Shown here in pieces: positions 21,961-35,600 of a stretch of DNA of 64,000 bases. The notes under the pieces were generated by a model. It was not told the DNA's origin and ran no database searches. It was given only the letters and a program-made list of their open reading frames with translations. The position numbers were made by a program, and so were the translations under genes. Numbering within the stretch: the first letter of the stretch is position 1; each line of letters opens with the position of its first letter. The stretch is from Clitoria ternatea. Taxonomy: Eukaryota; Streptophyta; Magnoliopsida; Fabales; Fabaceae. The stretch spans positions 10,773,001-10,837,000 of the forward strand of contig CM075671.1 in assembly GCA_037962975.1 (NCBI GenBank), in the 5' to 3' direction.

Positions 21961-23039
21961 TCGTTCTGTCTCTTTTCTTTCATTTTTTTATTATTGTATT
22001 TCCTTCTGCTGAATTTATATTTTTTTCATGAACTTGTTCACTTACTTAAGTTCATTCAGTTAAATTTCTTTTATTTTGCTTTGTAGTTAAAAAAAATAAT
22101 AAAGGGAAATGAATGTTTTCTGTGTTTTCTTTCAAATCTAAATAAAATCAAAAAAAGAAAAAAATCATTTTTAGTCAGTGTCGTACGGAAAATACTTCCG
22201 TCTACACAACCTCTATAGGATCCGTACACTGCGAAGAACTTCGTCTTGTATGGGTTCCTCACAAAAATGATACCCACCAATATTTTCCCAATCTTTTCCT
22301 AAAAGAAAAACACTTAGAACTACGTAACCCTGATTTCTTGATAATTCAAGAATACGTAGGAGCAGGACCTCAACTCCTGTCGGGCCCATTTTTCTTGTTT
22401 CTTTTTACTATTTTATTTCTTTGCTTTCGTGTTTCTTTCATAAATGTTCCTTTTTGTCACTTCTGTGAAAATCAATTTAGACGTGACGTCTTGTTGATTT
22501 CCCCCTAGTTTTTGTTCAAACCTCGCTACAATTCATAGGGAAGGGATACTTAGGACGAGACGTCCCGCTTATCTCTTTCCTATCCCTATTCCTATATTTT
22601 TAATCCGAGGATGTCTAATTTAGACGTGACGTCTTGTTAGCATTCTCTTCCCTTCCTTGTCTTATATCAAAGTCGAGATTAATTTGGATGAAACGTCCCG
22701 TTGACCTCGCTCCGATACCCCATGTTTGTACAGTTCTCTTACTCTACTCTGTCGTTTTTGGAAAAATACAAAAAAGGGAAGAAATCATGTTTTATGTAAG
22801 GCTATCTATGTTGTGCATTTTTCAATCATGGTACTGTTTCTAACAGGCGATGTAGGGTGCTAATACCTTCCCTACTCGTAACCGACTCCCGAACTTGAAT
22901 CTCACATTTTTAAACCAGTGCTTTCACTGAATTTAGTTTTTTCCCAATGTTTTTCCTATGGATAAAAACGTTGGTGGCGACTCCCTGTTTCATACAAGTT
23001 TTTCTTTCTCGCCGCGCCGTCGCGATCCAGGTTGCGACA

Positions 23040-24514
23040 CATTATATGGTTGTCCTTTATGTTTTGTCAGATTTCTCAAACGATCAACTTTTTCCAAATT
23101 TGAAGGCTATAGCCCACGAAAATGACAAAACCAAGTGGTTGAATTTTTTAATAAATTTTTACGGCCACGCTTTAAAAGGCTCTGTAGGGCGGCCCCTAAA
23201 GTTTCGTTGGATTTCTCCAAGAGATGGGGCAGATTTTATTCAACTATGAATTTTTAGTCAAATTTGAAGGCTGTAAAGGATTGATAGGTCACGCTTTCAC
23301 GGTTCGTATTCGTACTGGAAATTAGAATCGAACAAGCTTTTACCTTTTCGTTCCACACAAGATTTTTATTCTCGTTCAACTCATCTTAGGACACCTGCTT
23401 TATCTTTTAATAGATGTGTCACCCCATCCAAACTGACCGACCGAACTTAGCCTTGGGTCCAAAAAGAGGGGCAGCGCTCCGCCTGCGATTCAAAGAATAA
23501 GCCCACGAAAATATGACAAAATCGAGCGGTTGAATTTTTGCATGATTTTTTACAGCCACGCTTAGATAGGCATTGTAGGGTTGTCCCTGATATTTCATCA
23601 GATTTCTCATGGGAAAGAGCAGATTTTCTCCAACGATGAATTTTTAGCCAAATTTGAAGGCTATGAAATATGACAAAATCGAGGGGTTGAATTTTTGTGT
23701 AATTTATTACAACCACGCTTAGAAAGACATTGTAAGAATAAGTTTCCTTCAAATTTCTCTAAGATAAAAGGCAGATTTTGTCTAACGATGAATTTTTAGC
23801 CAAATTTGAAGATATAGCCCACGAAAATAGTGGTTAAAATTTTACATGATTTTTTACAGCCATGCTTAGAAAGGCATTGTAGGGTTTTACATGAAGTGTC
23901 ATCGGATTTCTCTAACAGAAGGGGCAGATTTTGTCCAACGATGAGTTTTTAGCCAAATTTGAAGGCTACAGCCCACGAAAATATGACAAAACCGAGCGGT
24001 TGAATTTTTACATGATTTTTTACGGCCACGCTTAGAAAGGCATTATAGGGTTGTCCCTCAAGTTCCGTCGGTGAATTTTCTCCAACGATGAATTTTTAGC
24101 CGAATTTGAAGGGCAGATTTTTTCCAAGGATGAATTTTTTCTAAATTTGAAGGCTATGCCCACGAAAATATGACAAAACTGAGTGTTGATTTTTTGCATG
24201 ATTTTTTTACGGTCATGCTTAGAAAGGCATTGTAGGATTGTCCCTGAAGTTTGGTCGGATTTCTCCAAGGGGAGGGGTAGATTTTCTTCAACAATGAATT
24301 TTTAGCCCAAATTGAAGGCTGCCTAGAAAATATGACAAAACCTAGCGGCTGAATTTTTATATGATTTTTTACGGCCATGCTTAGAAAGGCATTGTAAGGT
24401 GATCCCTGAGGTTTGGTCAGATTTCTCCAAGGGAATGGGCAAATTTTATCCAACGATCAATTTTTAGCCAAAATTTAAGGATATAGCCCATGTAAATATG
24501 ACAAAACCGAGCGG
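23040..24514 (+). repeat. satellite array S2, about 166-bp monomer
   Basis: Continuation of S1 after the solo LTR, same orientation. It contains the shortened monomers with TTTAAAAGGCTCTGTAGGG near 23,170 and a 228-bp non-satellite segment (23,272-23,499). It ends abruptly at GAGCGGTAT where the composite block begins. Confidence 0.93.
23272..23499. repeat. 228-bp segment embedded in satellite, copy 1
   Basis: Non-satellite sequence with GATTGATAGGTCACGC, TTTCACGGTTCGTATTCG, a TCATCTTAGGACACCTG block and GTCCAAAAAGAGGGGCAGCG. It recurs at 43,006-43,263 and 47,223-47,480 in the same satellite context. No open frame is shared. Origin unknown. Confidence 0.85.
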
Positions 24515-25339
24515 TATCATGATATTAACCTTGTGACGTATTGTGACTTTATTTGTAATTAATATGCTAAATTGGTGTGGATGTACTTGTATTTTGTTCT
24601 ATAGTGATTTGTTGATAATCTCAAGTAAATTTTATTAGAATGTCTTTGGTTTCTGATGTTATAAATAACTTGAAGGCTTGACATCTTAGTCAACACTTTA
24701 TAAATTTTTATAGCTAAAACTAAACACAAGACATTTTGGCATCTCTTATTTGTTGTGTTGATTTATTTGCTATTGTTAAGTTGAATAAGAAAAACCTTTC
24801 TTGCGTTTATTTTTCTAACTTTAAATCATGACACAAAGTTCTTGTTTATTCTTAATGAATTTATTCCTTTGATCCTTAGTATATTATATCATATTTTTAT
24901 TAAGAAATTAATACTAAAAAGTGAGTTATTAGTGTTGGTTCTCTTAAAAGAATTTTTACTTAGATGGTGATGACAAACAATTTTACTATTTAGTTTTACT
25001 CAATATTTTACAAACTCAACCAGTGATTAAATTGGTTAAATCATTGTTCTGTGGTTTAGTGGTTGAGAGTGTTAATAAAGTATTACAATGAAATAATAAT
25101 TTTTAATAAAATCATATTTTTCAAACAACTTATAAATAAGGTTTAGGATTTAGGTTTTAAGGTTTTGTAGGGAATATGGTTGTTTAAGGTTTTGGGACTA
25201 GGATGGTTAGGGCTTACAGTTATGGTTCCGGCTTCGATTAAGGTTAATTAAGGGATCAAGGTACCTGTTACCTTGACTTTAAAATTGATCAATTATCCAT
25301 TTATATGTTACCAATTACAAGGTACCAACTGTTATGCAC
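24515..25339. repeat. composite block, unique-looking part, copy 1
   Basis: About 820 bp of AT-rich DNA starting ATGATATTAACCTTGTGAC and ending GGTACCAACTGTTATG. The last 250 bp contain degenerate TTTAGGG-like words (GGTTTAGGATTTAGG, GGTTAGGGC). The same sequence recurs at 48,513 and 59,292. No coding frame of note. Confidence 0.88.
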
Positions 25340-26340
25340 AACTTGCACCTACTACCTGCTCACTTGTTACCTACTAACATGTTAACCTACTAAGATGCTA
25401 CCTGCTAACCTGGAATCTACAACCTGCAACGTGCAACTTGTAACCTGCTACCTGCAACCTGCACCCTACAACCTACTACCTGGAACCTGTTACCTGCTAC
25501 TTGTAACCTGCTACCTGTAACCTGCTATCTGCAACCTGCTACCTTTTAACCTGTTACCTGTTACTTGCTAACCTGTAACCCGCTACCTGTAACTTGCTAC
25601 CTGTATCTTGCTACTTATAACCTGCTACCTACTACTTGTTACCTGTTACCTGCAACCTATTAACCTGCTACTTATTAACCTGCTACTTGTTACCAGCTAC
25701 CTGCTAACCTGCAACCTGTTACCTGCTACATGCTAACCTGTAACCTGTAACCTGCTAACCTGTAACCTACAACATGCTACCTATAACATGCTACCTGTCA
25801 CCTATAACTTGCTAGCAGCTACCTACTAACCTGGAACCTATACCTTACAACCTGTAACTTGTAACCTGCTACCTGCTACCTGTAACCTACACCCTACAAC
25901 CTGCTATCTGCTACCTGCTACCTGTAACCTGTTACCTACTACTTGCAACCTGCTACCTGCAACCTGCAACCTGTAACCTACTACCTTTTAACCCATTACC
26001 TGCTAACCTGTAACCTGCTACCTGCTAACCTGTAACTTGTAACCTGCTACCTGTAACCTATAACCTACAACCTGCTACCTGCTACCTATTAACCTGCTAC
26101 CTGCTAACCTGTAACCTTCTAACCTGTAACCTGTAACTTACAAACCTGTAACAGGCAACTTGTAACTTGCTACCTGCTACCTACAACCTACAACCTGCTA
26201 CCTGCTACCTATTAATCTGATACCTACTACTTGTTACCTTTTACCTACTACCTTTAACCTGTTACCTATGACCTAATACCTAATACGTGTAACCTACAAC
26301 CTACTACCTTCTACCTACTTTTTACTACCTATTACTTGTA
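25340..26340. repeat. heptamer minisatellite CCTGCTA/CCTGTAA, array 1
   Basis: About 1 kb made almost wholly of 7-8 bp units CCTGCTA, CCTGTAA, CCTGCAA, CCTACTA and CCTGTTA(A). The unit length equals that of the plant telomere repeat and the other strand reads TAGCAGG, TTACAGG, TTGCAGG. Copies are diverged, with one-base insertions making 8-mers. Confidence 0.93.
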
Positions 26341-26693
26341 AAAAACCAAGAAAAAATTAAAGTTTCAGGTACTATTTTCCATTTACTGGGATTTTACCCT
26401 AAATATCTTTGTTTTATAAAAATCTGCCCCTTCCCTTGGAGAAAACAAATTAAGCTTTAGAGGCTAACCTTATAATGCCTTTCTAAGCCTTTAAATTTGA
26501 CTAAAAGTTCATCATAGAAGAAAAATTATAAAACTTTGGGAACAAAAAGATAGTGTTTCCAAGCATTACTATGAGATACCACGCAAAACTTTGAGCTCTG
26601 GTACCATTTCCCATTTGTTGGGATTGTACACTGAATATCCTTATTTTAGAAAAATTCGCCCTTCCGTTAGAAAAAACTAATGAAACTTTAAAA
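26341..26693. repeat. post-array spacer with inverted satellite pieces, copy 1
   Basis: It begins AAAAACCAAGAAAAAATT. It contains a twice-occurring segment with GGTACTATTTTCCATTT or GGTACCATTTCCCATTT, each followed by satellite sequence in reverse orientation (AATCTGCCCCTTCCCTTGG, and CTTATAATGCCTTTCTAAG). Forward satellite resumes at GCTATAGCCCACG. Confidence 0.8.
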
Positions 26694-29600
26694 GCTATAG
26701 CCCACGAAAATATGACAAAACTGAGCGATTGAATTTTTGTATGTTTTTTTACGGCCATGCTTAAAAAGACATTGTAGGGTTGTCCTTAAAGTTTGGTTGG
26801 ATTTCTCCAAGGGAAGGGACAGATTTTGTCCAACCATGAATTTTAAGCCAAAATTGAAGGCTATATTGTCGATGAAAATATGACAAAACCGAGCGGTTGA
26901 ATTTTTATGTAAGGTTTTTTGGCCAAGCTTAGAAAGGCATTGTAGGGTTGTCCCTTAAGTTTCGTCGGATTTCTCTAAGGGAAAGGGCGGATTTTCTCCA
27001 ACGATGAATTTTTAGCCAAATTTGAGGGCTATGTCAAAACCGAGTGGTAGAATTTTTGTGTAATATTTTCAACCTCGATTTGAAAGGCATTTTAGGGTTC
27101 TCCTTGAACTTTCATCGGATTTCTCAAAGAGAAGGGGTAGATTTTGTCCAATGATGAATTTTTAGCCAAATTTGAAGGCTATAGCCCACAAAAATATAAC
27201 AAAATTGAGCGGTTGAATTTTTGTATTATTTTTTATGGCCATGCTTTGAAAGGCATTATAGGATTATCCTTGAAGTTTCGTCGAATTTCTCTAAGAGAAG
27301 GCGCAGATTTTTTCCAACGATGAATTTTTAGCCAAATTTGAAGACTGCCACGAACATATGACAAATTCGAGCAGTTGAATTTTATCATAATTTTTTACGG
27401 CCATGCTTAGAAAGGAATTGTATGATTGTCCCTTAAGTTTGGTCGAATTTCTCTAAGGGAATGGGCGTATTTTCTCCAACGATGAATTTTTAGCCAAAAT
27501 TAGGCCCATGAAAGTATGACAAAACCGAGCAGTAGAATATTAGTGTACTTCTTAAGGCCATGCTGAGAAAGGCAATGTAGGGTTGTCCCTGGAGTTTTGT
27601 CGGATTTCTTTTAGTGAAAGGGCATATTTTTGCAAATGATTAATTCTTAGCCAAATTTGAAGGCTATATAGCCCATGAAAATATGACAAAACCGAGCAAG
27701 AGAATTTTTGTGTACTTTTTTACAGCCATGCTTAGAAAAGCATTGTAGGGTTGTCTCTGAAGTTTCGTCGAATTAATTAAGAGAAGGGGTTGATATTTTC
27801 CAACGATTACTTTTTAGCGAAATTTGAAGGCTATAGCCCACGAAAATATGACAAAACTCGAGTGGTTGAATTTTTGTGTAATTTTGTATGGCTATGCTTA
27901 GAAAGGCATTGTAGGGTTGTCCCTGAAGTTTCATCAGATTTCTTAAAGGGAAAGGGAAGATTTTGTCCAATGATGAATTTTAAGCAAAAATAAAATACTA
28001 TGGCCCACGAATATATGACAAAACTGAGCTTTTGAGATTTTACGTAATTTTTTACAACCATGGTTTGAAAGGCCTTATAGGGTTGTCCTTGAAGTTTCAT
28101 CGGATTTCTCTAAGAGAAGGGGCAGATTTTGTCCAACGATGAATTGTTAGCTAAATTTGAAGGCTATATAGCCCACGAAAATATGACAAAACCGAACAGC
28201 TGAATTTTTGCATGATTTTTTATGGTCATGTTTAGAAAGGATTGTAAGTTTGTCCTTGAAGTTTGGTCGAATTTCTCCAAGGGAAAGGGGCACATTTTCT
28301 CCAACGATGAATTTTTAGCCAAAATTGAAGGCTAGCCTACGAAATTATGAGAAATCCAAGCGGTTGAATTTTTAAATAGTTTTTTACGGCCAAAATTAAT
28401 GGCTAGCCCACGAAATTATGACAACAACAAAATTTTTAGCCAAAGTTGAAGGCTATATAACCCGCGAAAATATGACAAGACCGAGCGGTTGAATTTTTAT
28501 GTAATATTTTACGGCCACAGTTTGAAAGGCAATGTAGGGTTGTCACTAAGGTTTCGTTAGATTTCTCTAAGAGATAGGGCAGATTTTGTCCAACGATAAA
28601 CTTTTAGCCAAATATAAAGGCCTACGAAAATATGAAAAAACCAAGCGGTTGAATTTTTGTGAAATTTTTTACGGCCACGCTTAGAAAGGCTTTGTAGAAT
28701 TGTCTTTGAAGTTTCATCAGATTTCTCTAAGAGAAAGAGTAAATTTTTTCCAACGATGAAATTTTAGCCAAATTTGAAGGTACAGCCCATGAAAATATGA
28801 CAAAATTGAGCGGTTGAATTTTCCATGAGTTTTTTAGCGTCATTCTTAGAAAGGGATTTTAGGGTGTTCCATGAAGTTTGGTCAGATTTCTCCAAAGGAA
28901 TGGATAGATTTTCTCCAACGATGAATTTTTAGCCAAATTTGAAGGCTATACCCATTAAAATATAACATGACTGAGCGGTTCAATTTTTGCGTAATTTTTT
29001 ATGGCCATGCTTAGAAAGGGATTGTAGATTTTCCCTTGAAGTTTCATCGGATTTCTCCAATGGAAGAGGTAGATTTTGTCTAACAATGACTTTTTAGCCA
29101 AATTTGAAGGCAGCCTACAAAAACATGATAAAACTGAGCGGATAAACTTTTACGTAATTTTTTATGGCCACGGTTTGAAAGGCATTATAGGGTTGTCTGT
29201 GAAATTTCGTCAGATTTCTCTATGAGAAGTTGCACATTTTGTCTAACGATGATTTGTTAGCCAAATTTGAAGGCTATCACAAAAATATGACAGAATTGAG
29301 TGGTTGAATTTTTCATGAGTTTTTTATGGCCATGCTTAGAAACGTATTGTAGGATTGTCCTTGAAATTTGGTCGAATTTCTCATAGGGAAGGGGTAGATT
29401 TTCTCCAACGACGAATTTTTAGCCAAAATTGAAGGCTACCCATAAAAATATGACAAGACCGAGCGGTTGAACTTTTGCATAATTTTTTACAGCCATGCTT
29501 AGTAAGGCATTGTAGGCTGTCCCTGAAGTTTTGTTAGATTTCTCCAAGGGAAAGGGTGGATTTTGTCCAATGATAAATTTTTAGCAAAAATTAAAGACAT

Positions 29601-32600
29601 AGCCCATGAAAATATGACAAAATCGAGCAGTTGAGAAAGGCATTGTAAGGTTGTCCCTGAAGTTTCATCAGATTTCTCTAAGGGAAAGGACGGATTTTCT
29701 CTAACGATGAGTTTTTAGCCAAATTTGAAGACGTATAGCCCACAAAAATATGACAAGATCAAGCGGTTGAATTTTTGCATAATGTTTTACGACCATGCTT
29801 AGAAAGGCATTGTAGGGTTGTCCCTGAAGTTTCGTCAGATTTCTTTAAGGGAATGAGCAAGTTTTGTACAGCAATGATTTTTTAGCCAAATTTGAAGGCT
29901 ATAGCCCACAAAAATATAACAAAACTGAGTAGTTAAATTTTTGAATATATATTTTTACGGCCACGCTTAGAAAAGTATTGTAGGGTTGTCCCTGAAGTTT
30001 CATCAGATTTCTCAAAGAAAAGGGGCAGATTTTGTCTAATGATGAATTTTAAACCAAAATTAAAGGCTACAACCCATGAAAATATGACAACACAGAGCGG
30101 TTAAATTTTTGAGTAATTTTTTACAGCCATGTTTAGAAAGGCATTGTAAGGTTGTCCATGAAATTTCATCGGATTTATCTATGGGAAGAGGCAGATTTTT
30201 TCTAACAATGTGTTTTTAGCCAAATTTGAAGGCTATCTATGAAAACATCACAAAACTGAGCGGATGAATTTTTACGTAATTTTTTATGGCCACAGTTTGA
30301 AAGGCATTATAGGGTTGTCTGTGAAATTTCATCAGATTTCTCTATGAGAAGTCGTACATTTTGTTTAACGATGATTTGTTAGCCAAATTTGAAGGCTATC
30401 ATGAAAATATGACGGAAGTGAGCGGTTGAATTGGCCAAATTTGAAGATGTATAGCCCACAAAAATATGACAAGATTGAGCGGTTGAATTTTTGTGTAATT
30501 TTTTACGACCATGCTTAGAAAGGCATTGTAGGGTTGTCCCTGAAGTTTCGTCTGATTTCTCTAAGGGAATGAGTAAGTTTTGTACAACAATGAATTTTTA
30601 GACAAATTTGAAGGCTATAGCACTTAAAAATATAACAAAGCTGAGCAATTAAATTTTTGCATATATTTTTACAGCCACGCTTAGAAAGGTATTGTAGGGT
30701 TGTCTCTGAATTTTTGTCAGATTTCTCCCAGGAAAGGGGCGGATTTTGTCCAATGATGAATTTTAAACCAAAATTGAAGGCTGCCCACAAAAATATGACA
30801 ACACAGAGCGGTTGAATTTTTGCGTAATTTTTTACAGCCATGTTTAAAAAGGCATTGTAAGGTTATCCATGAAATTTCATCAGATTTCTCCAAAGGAAGG
30901 GGCAGATTTTGTGTAACAATGATTTGTTAGCCAAATTTGAAGCCCATGAAAATGTGACAAAGTCGAGCAGTTGAATTTTTGTGTTATTTTTTACGACCAC
31001 ACTTAGAAATGCATTGTAGGGTTGTCCCTAAAGTTTTATCAGATTTCTCCAAAGGAAAGGGAATATTTTCTCCAACGATGAATTTTTAGCCAAATTTGAA
31101 GGTTATAAGCCCATGAAAATATGATTTTCTCCAACATTAATGATTTTTTAACCGAATTTGAATAATGCCAACGAAAATATAACAAAACTGAGTTATTAAT
31201 TTTTTGCATGTTATTTTGCGGCAATGTTTACAAAGACATTAGAAGGTTGTCCCTGAAGTTTCATCATAATTTTCTAATGGAAGGGCCATATTTTTTCCAA
31301 TAATGAATCTTAACCACATATGAATGCTAATTATGCCCATGAAAATATGATAAAACCGACCTATTGAAAATTTGCATGATTTTTAACGCCCGTGCTTAGA
31401 AAGACCTTGTAAGGTTATCCCTAAAGTTTCATAAGTTTTCTCTAAGGGAAGGGGTAGATTTTCTACGTTGATGACCTATTAGCGAAATTTGAAGGCCCAC
31501 AAAAATATGACAAAACCGAACGCTTGAGTTTTTACATAATTTTTTTGGCAACGCTTAGAATGGTTGAGTAAGGTTGTCCCTAAAGTTTGAGCAGATTTCT
31601 ATAAGAGAAGAGGCAGATTACCTCCAACGATGAATTTTTAGCCAAATTTGAAGGCATATACCGATGAAAATTTAGATCTTACAAGATCTAAATATTACGA
31701 CCAAGCTTAGAAAGGCTTTGTATGGTTGTCCCTGAAGTTTCATTAGATTTCTTTAGGGGAAGATTTAGATCTTTTCTAACAATGAATTTTTAGCCAAATT
31801 TAAAATCCCAAGAAAATACAAGAAAACTAACTAGTTAAATTTTTGTATCATTTTCTGTGGCCACGCTTAAAAAGGTATTGTAAGGTTCTCTTTGAAGCTT
31901 TATCAGCTTTATCCAAGGGAATAGGCAGATTTTTCCCAACAATGAATCTTTAGGAAAATTTGAAGGCTAATGCCCACGAAAATATGACAAAATTGGGTGG
32001 TTGAATTTGTTTAAGATTTTTTGAAGCCATACTTAGAATGCATTGTAAGGGTGCCCCTGAAGTTTCATCAGATTTCTCTAAGGGAAGGGGTAAATTTTTC
32101 TCAAACAATGAATTTTTAGCCTAATAAAAAGGGTAATGCCCATGAAAATATGACAAAACTGAGTGGTAGAATTTTAGTGTACTTTTTAAGGTCACCCTCA
32201 GAAAGGCACTGTAGGGTTGTCCCTGAAGTTTCGTCGGATTTCTCTAAGTGAAGGGGCGGATTATTTCTAACGATAAATTTTTAGCCAAATTTGAAGGTTA
32301 TAGCCCATGAAAATATGACAAAACCGAGCAAGAGAATTTTTGTGTACTTTTTTACAGCTACGCTTAGAAAGGCATTGTAGGATTGTCTCTAAAGTTTTGT
32401 CGCATTTCTTTAAGATAAGGGGCTGGTTTTTTCTAATGATTACTTTTTAACGAAATTTGAAGGCATAGCCCATGAAAATATGACAAAACTCAAGCGGTTG
32501 AATTTTTGCGTAATTTTGTGTGGCTATGCTTAGAAAGGTATTGTAGAGTTCTCCCTGAAGTTTCATCGGATTTCTCCAATGGAAAAGGAAGATTTTGTCC

Positions 32601-35600
32601 AATAATGAATTTTAAGCCAAAATTAAATGCTATAATATATGACAAAATTGAGCGATTGAGTTTTTGCGTAATTTTTTACAGACACAGTTTGAAAGGCCTT
32701 GTAGGGTTGTCCCTGAAGTTTCATCGAATTTCTCTAAGAGAAGGCGCAGATTTTGTCCAACGATAAATTTTTAGCTAAATTTGAAGGCTATATAGCCCAT
32801 GAAAATATGACAAAACCGAACAGCTAAATTTTTGCATATTTTTTACGATCACGCTTAGAAAGGATTGTAAGTTTGTCCTTGAAGTTTGGTCAAATTTCTC
32901 CAAGGGAAATTGGCATATTTTCTCCAACGATAAATTTTTAGCCAAAATTGAAGGCTAGCCCACGAAATTATGACAAAATTGAGCTGTTGAATTTTTACGT
33001 AGTTTTTTACAGCCAAAATTGAAGGCTAGCCCAAGAAATTATGACAAAATTACGTAGTCTTTTATGATAGTTTTTACGGCCATGCTTTGAAAGGCATTGT
33101 AGGATTGTCCCTGAAATTTCGTCGGATTTCTCTAAGAGAATGGCCAGATTTTGTCCAACGATGAATTTTTTGCCAAATTTGAAGACTACCACGAACATGT
33201 GACAAATTCGAGCAGTTGAGTTTTTGCGTAATTTTTTACGGTCATACTTAGAAAGGAATTGTACGGTTGTCCCTTAAGTTTGGTTGAATTTCTCTAAGGG
33301 AAGGGCCATATTTTCTCCAATGATGAATTTTTAGCCAAAATTGAGCCCATGAAAATATGATAAAACTGAGCGGTAGAATTTATTGTACTTTTTTGGGCCA
33401 TGCTGAGAGAGGCACTGTATTGTTATCCCTGAAGTTTCGTCGGATTTCTCTAAGTGAAGGGGAAGATTTTTTCTAACGATTACTTTTTAGCGAAATTTGA
33501 AGTGTATATAGCCCACGAAATATGACAAAACTGAGCAAGAGAATTTTGTGTACTTTTTTATGGCAATTCTTAGAAAGGAATTGTAGGGTTGTCTCTGAAG
33601 TTTTGTCGGAATTCTTTAAGAGAATGGGCTGATTTTTCCAATGATTACTTTTTAGCGAAATTTGAAGGCTATATAGCCCACGAAAATATGACAAACTCGA
33701 GCAGTTGAATTTTTGCTTAATTTTGTATAACTATGCTTAGAAAGGCATTGTAGGATTGTCCCTGAAGTTTCATCGGGTTTCTCCAAGGCAAAAGGAAGTT
33801 TTGTCCAACGATGAATTTTAAGCCAAAATTAAATGTTATAGCCCACGAATATATGACAAAACTGAGCAGTTGAATTTTTACGTATATTTTTACAGCCACG
33901 GTTTGAAAGGCCTTATAGGGTTGTCCCTGAAGTTTCATCGGATTTCTCTAAGAGAAGGGGCAGATTTTGTCGAACGATAGATTTTTAACCAAATTTGAAG
34001 GCTATATGGCCCACGAAAATATAACAGAACCGAACAGCTAAATTTTGTATATTTTTTACGGTCATGCTTAGAAAGGGATTGTAGGATTGTCCTTTAAGTT
34101 TGGTCAGATTTCTCCAAGGGAAAAGGGCAGATTTTCTCCAATGATGAATTTTTAGCCAAAATTGAAGCGTAGCCCACAAAAATATGATAAAACTGAGAGG
34201 TTAAATTTTTGCGTAATTTTTTACGGCCATACTTAGGAAGGCATTATAAGGTTGTCTTTGAAGTTTCATCGGATTTCTCTAAGAGAAGGGGCAGATTGTG
34301 TCCAACAATGAAATTTTCATCCAAAATTGAAGGCTATATAACTCATGAAAATATGACAAGACCGAGCGGTTGAATTTTTAAGTAATATTTTACGGCCACA
34401 GTTTGAAAGGCATTGTAGGGTGGTCTCTGAAGTTTTGTCAGATTTCTCCAAGAGATGGGGCAAATTTTGTCCAATGATGAACTTTTAGCTAAATATAAAG
34501 GCTATAGCCCACGAAAATATCAAAAACCAAGCGATTGAATTTTTGTTAATTTTTTATGGCCAGGCTTAGAAAGGCTTTGTAGCGTTATCCCTGATGTTTC
34601 ACCAGATTTCGCTAAGTGAAGGAGCATATTTTGTCCAACGATGAATTTTTATCCAAATTTGAAGGTTAGAACACAAAAATATGACAAAATTGAGCAGTTG
34701 AATTTTCCATGAGTTTTTTTATGGTCATGCTTAGAAAAGGATTATAAGGTTTTCCTTGAAGTTGGGTCAGATTTCTCCAAGGGAAGGGGCATATTTTCTC
34801 CAACGTTGAAGTTTTAGCCAAATTTGAAGGCAACCTTCTAAAATATGTCATGACTGAGCGGTTGAATTTATGTGTAATGTTTTACGGCCATGCTTAGAAA
34901 GGCATTGTAGATTTGTCCCTGAAGTTTCGTCAGATTCCTCCAAGGGAAGGGGCAAATTTTGTCTAACAATGAGTTTTTAGCCAAATTTAAAGGCTATAGC
35001 CCAAGAAAACAAGACAAAACTGAGTGGATGAATTTTTACGTAATTTTTTATAGCCATGGTTTGAAAGGCATTATAGGGTTGTCTGTGAAATTTCGTCAGA
35101 TTTCTTTATGAGAAGTTATATATTTTGTCCAACGATGATTTTGTAGCCCAATTTAAAGGCTATCACGAAATATGACAGAACTGAGCGGTTGAATTTTCCA
35201 TGAGTTTTTTACCGCCATGCTTAGAAAGGCATTGTAGGATTGTCTCTGGAATTTGGTCAGATTTCCAAAGGGAAGGGGCAGATTTTCTCCAATGACGAAT
35301 ATTTAGCCAAAATTGAAGGCTGCCCACGAAAATATCACAAGACCGAGCGGTTGAATTTTTGCGTATTTTTTTACAGCCATGCTTAGAAAGGCATTGTAGG
35401 TTATCCTTAAAGTTTTATCGGATTTCTCCAAGGGAAAGGGCAGATTTTATCCAATGATAAATTTTTAGCAAAATTTGAAAACTAAAGCCCATGAAAATAT
35501 GACAAAACCCAGGAGTTAAATTTTTACGTAATATTTTATGGCCAGGCTTAGAAAGGCATTGTAGGGTTGTCCCTGAAGTTTCATCAAATTTTTCTAAGGG

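Larger units (their letters stand above)
19186..23039 (+). mobile_element. 3.85-kb solo LTR, gypsy Tat/Ogre-like
   Basis: It starts TGTGAACACC and ends GGTTGCGACA, with TG..CA ends and a 5-bp target duplication at a position that is continuous satellite elsewhere. No pol domain or second LTR lies within, so it is a solo LTR left by recombination or a non-coding element. In order it holds a TCCGAGTG motif field (to about 20,515), a CGCTTRAGCG palindrome cluster, a TATA box at 21,170, a CACCGTCC-rich field, four dispersed GACGTCTTG/GACGTCCCG motifs (22,480-22,700), and a 3' end with CTAATACCTTCCCTACTCG, CCGACTCCCGAAC and GGTGGCGACTCC. Those 3' words are familiar from Tat-lineage LTRs (Ogre relatives), which also have very long LTRs. 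Lineage is from memory of such motifs. Confidence 0.8.

Noticed and set aside
25340..26340. Heptamer array as a CRISPR array
   Set aside because: Units of 7-8 bp with no spacers, in a plant context.
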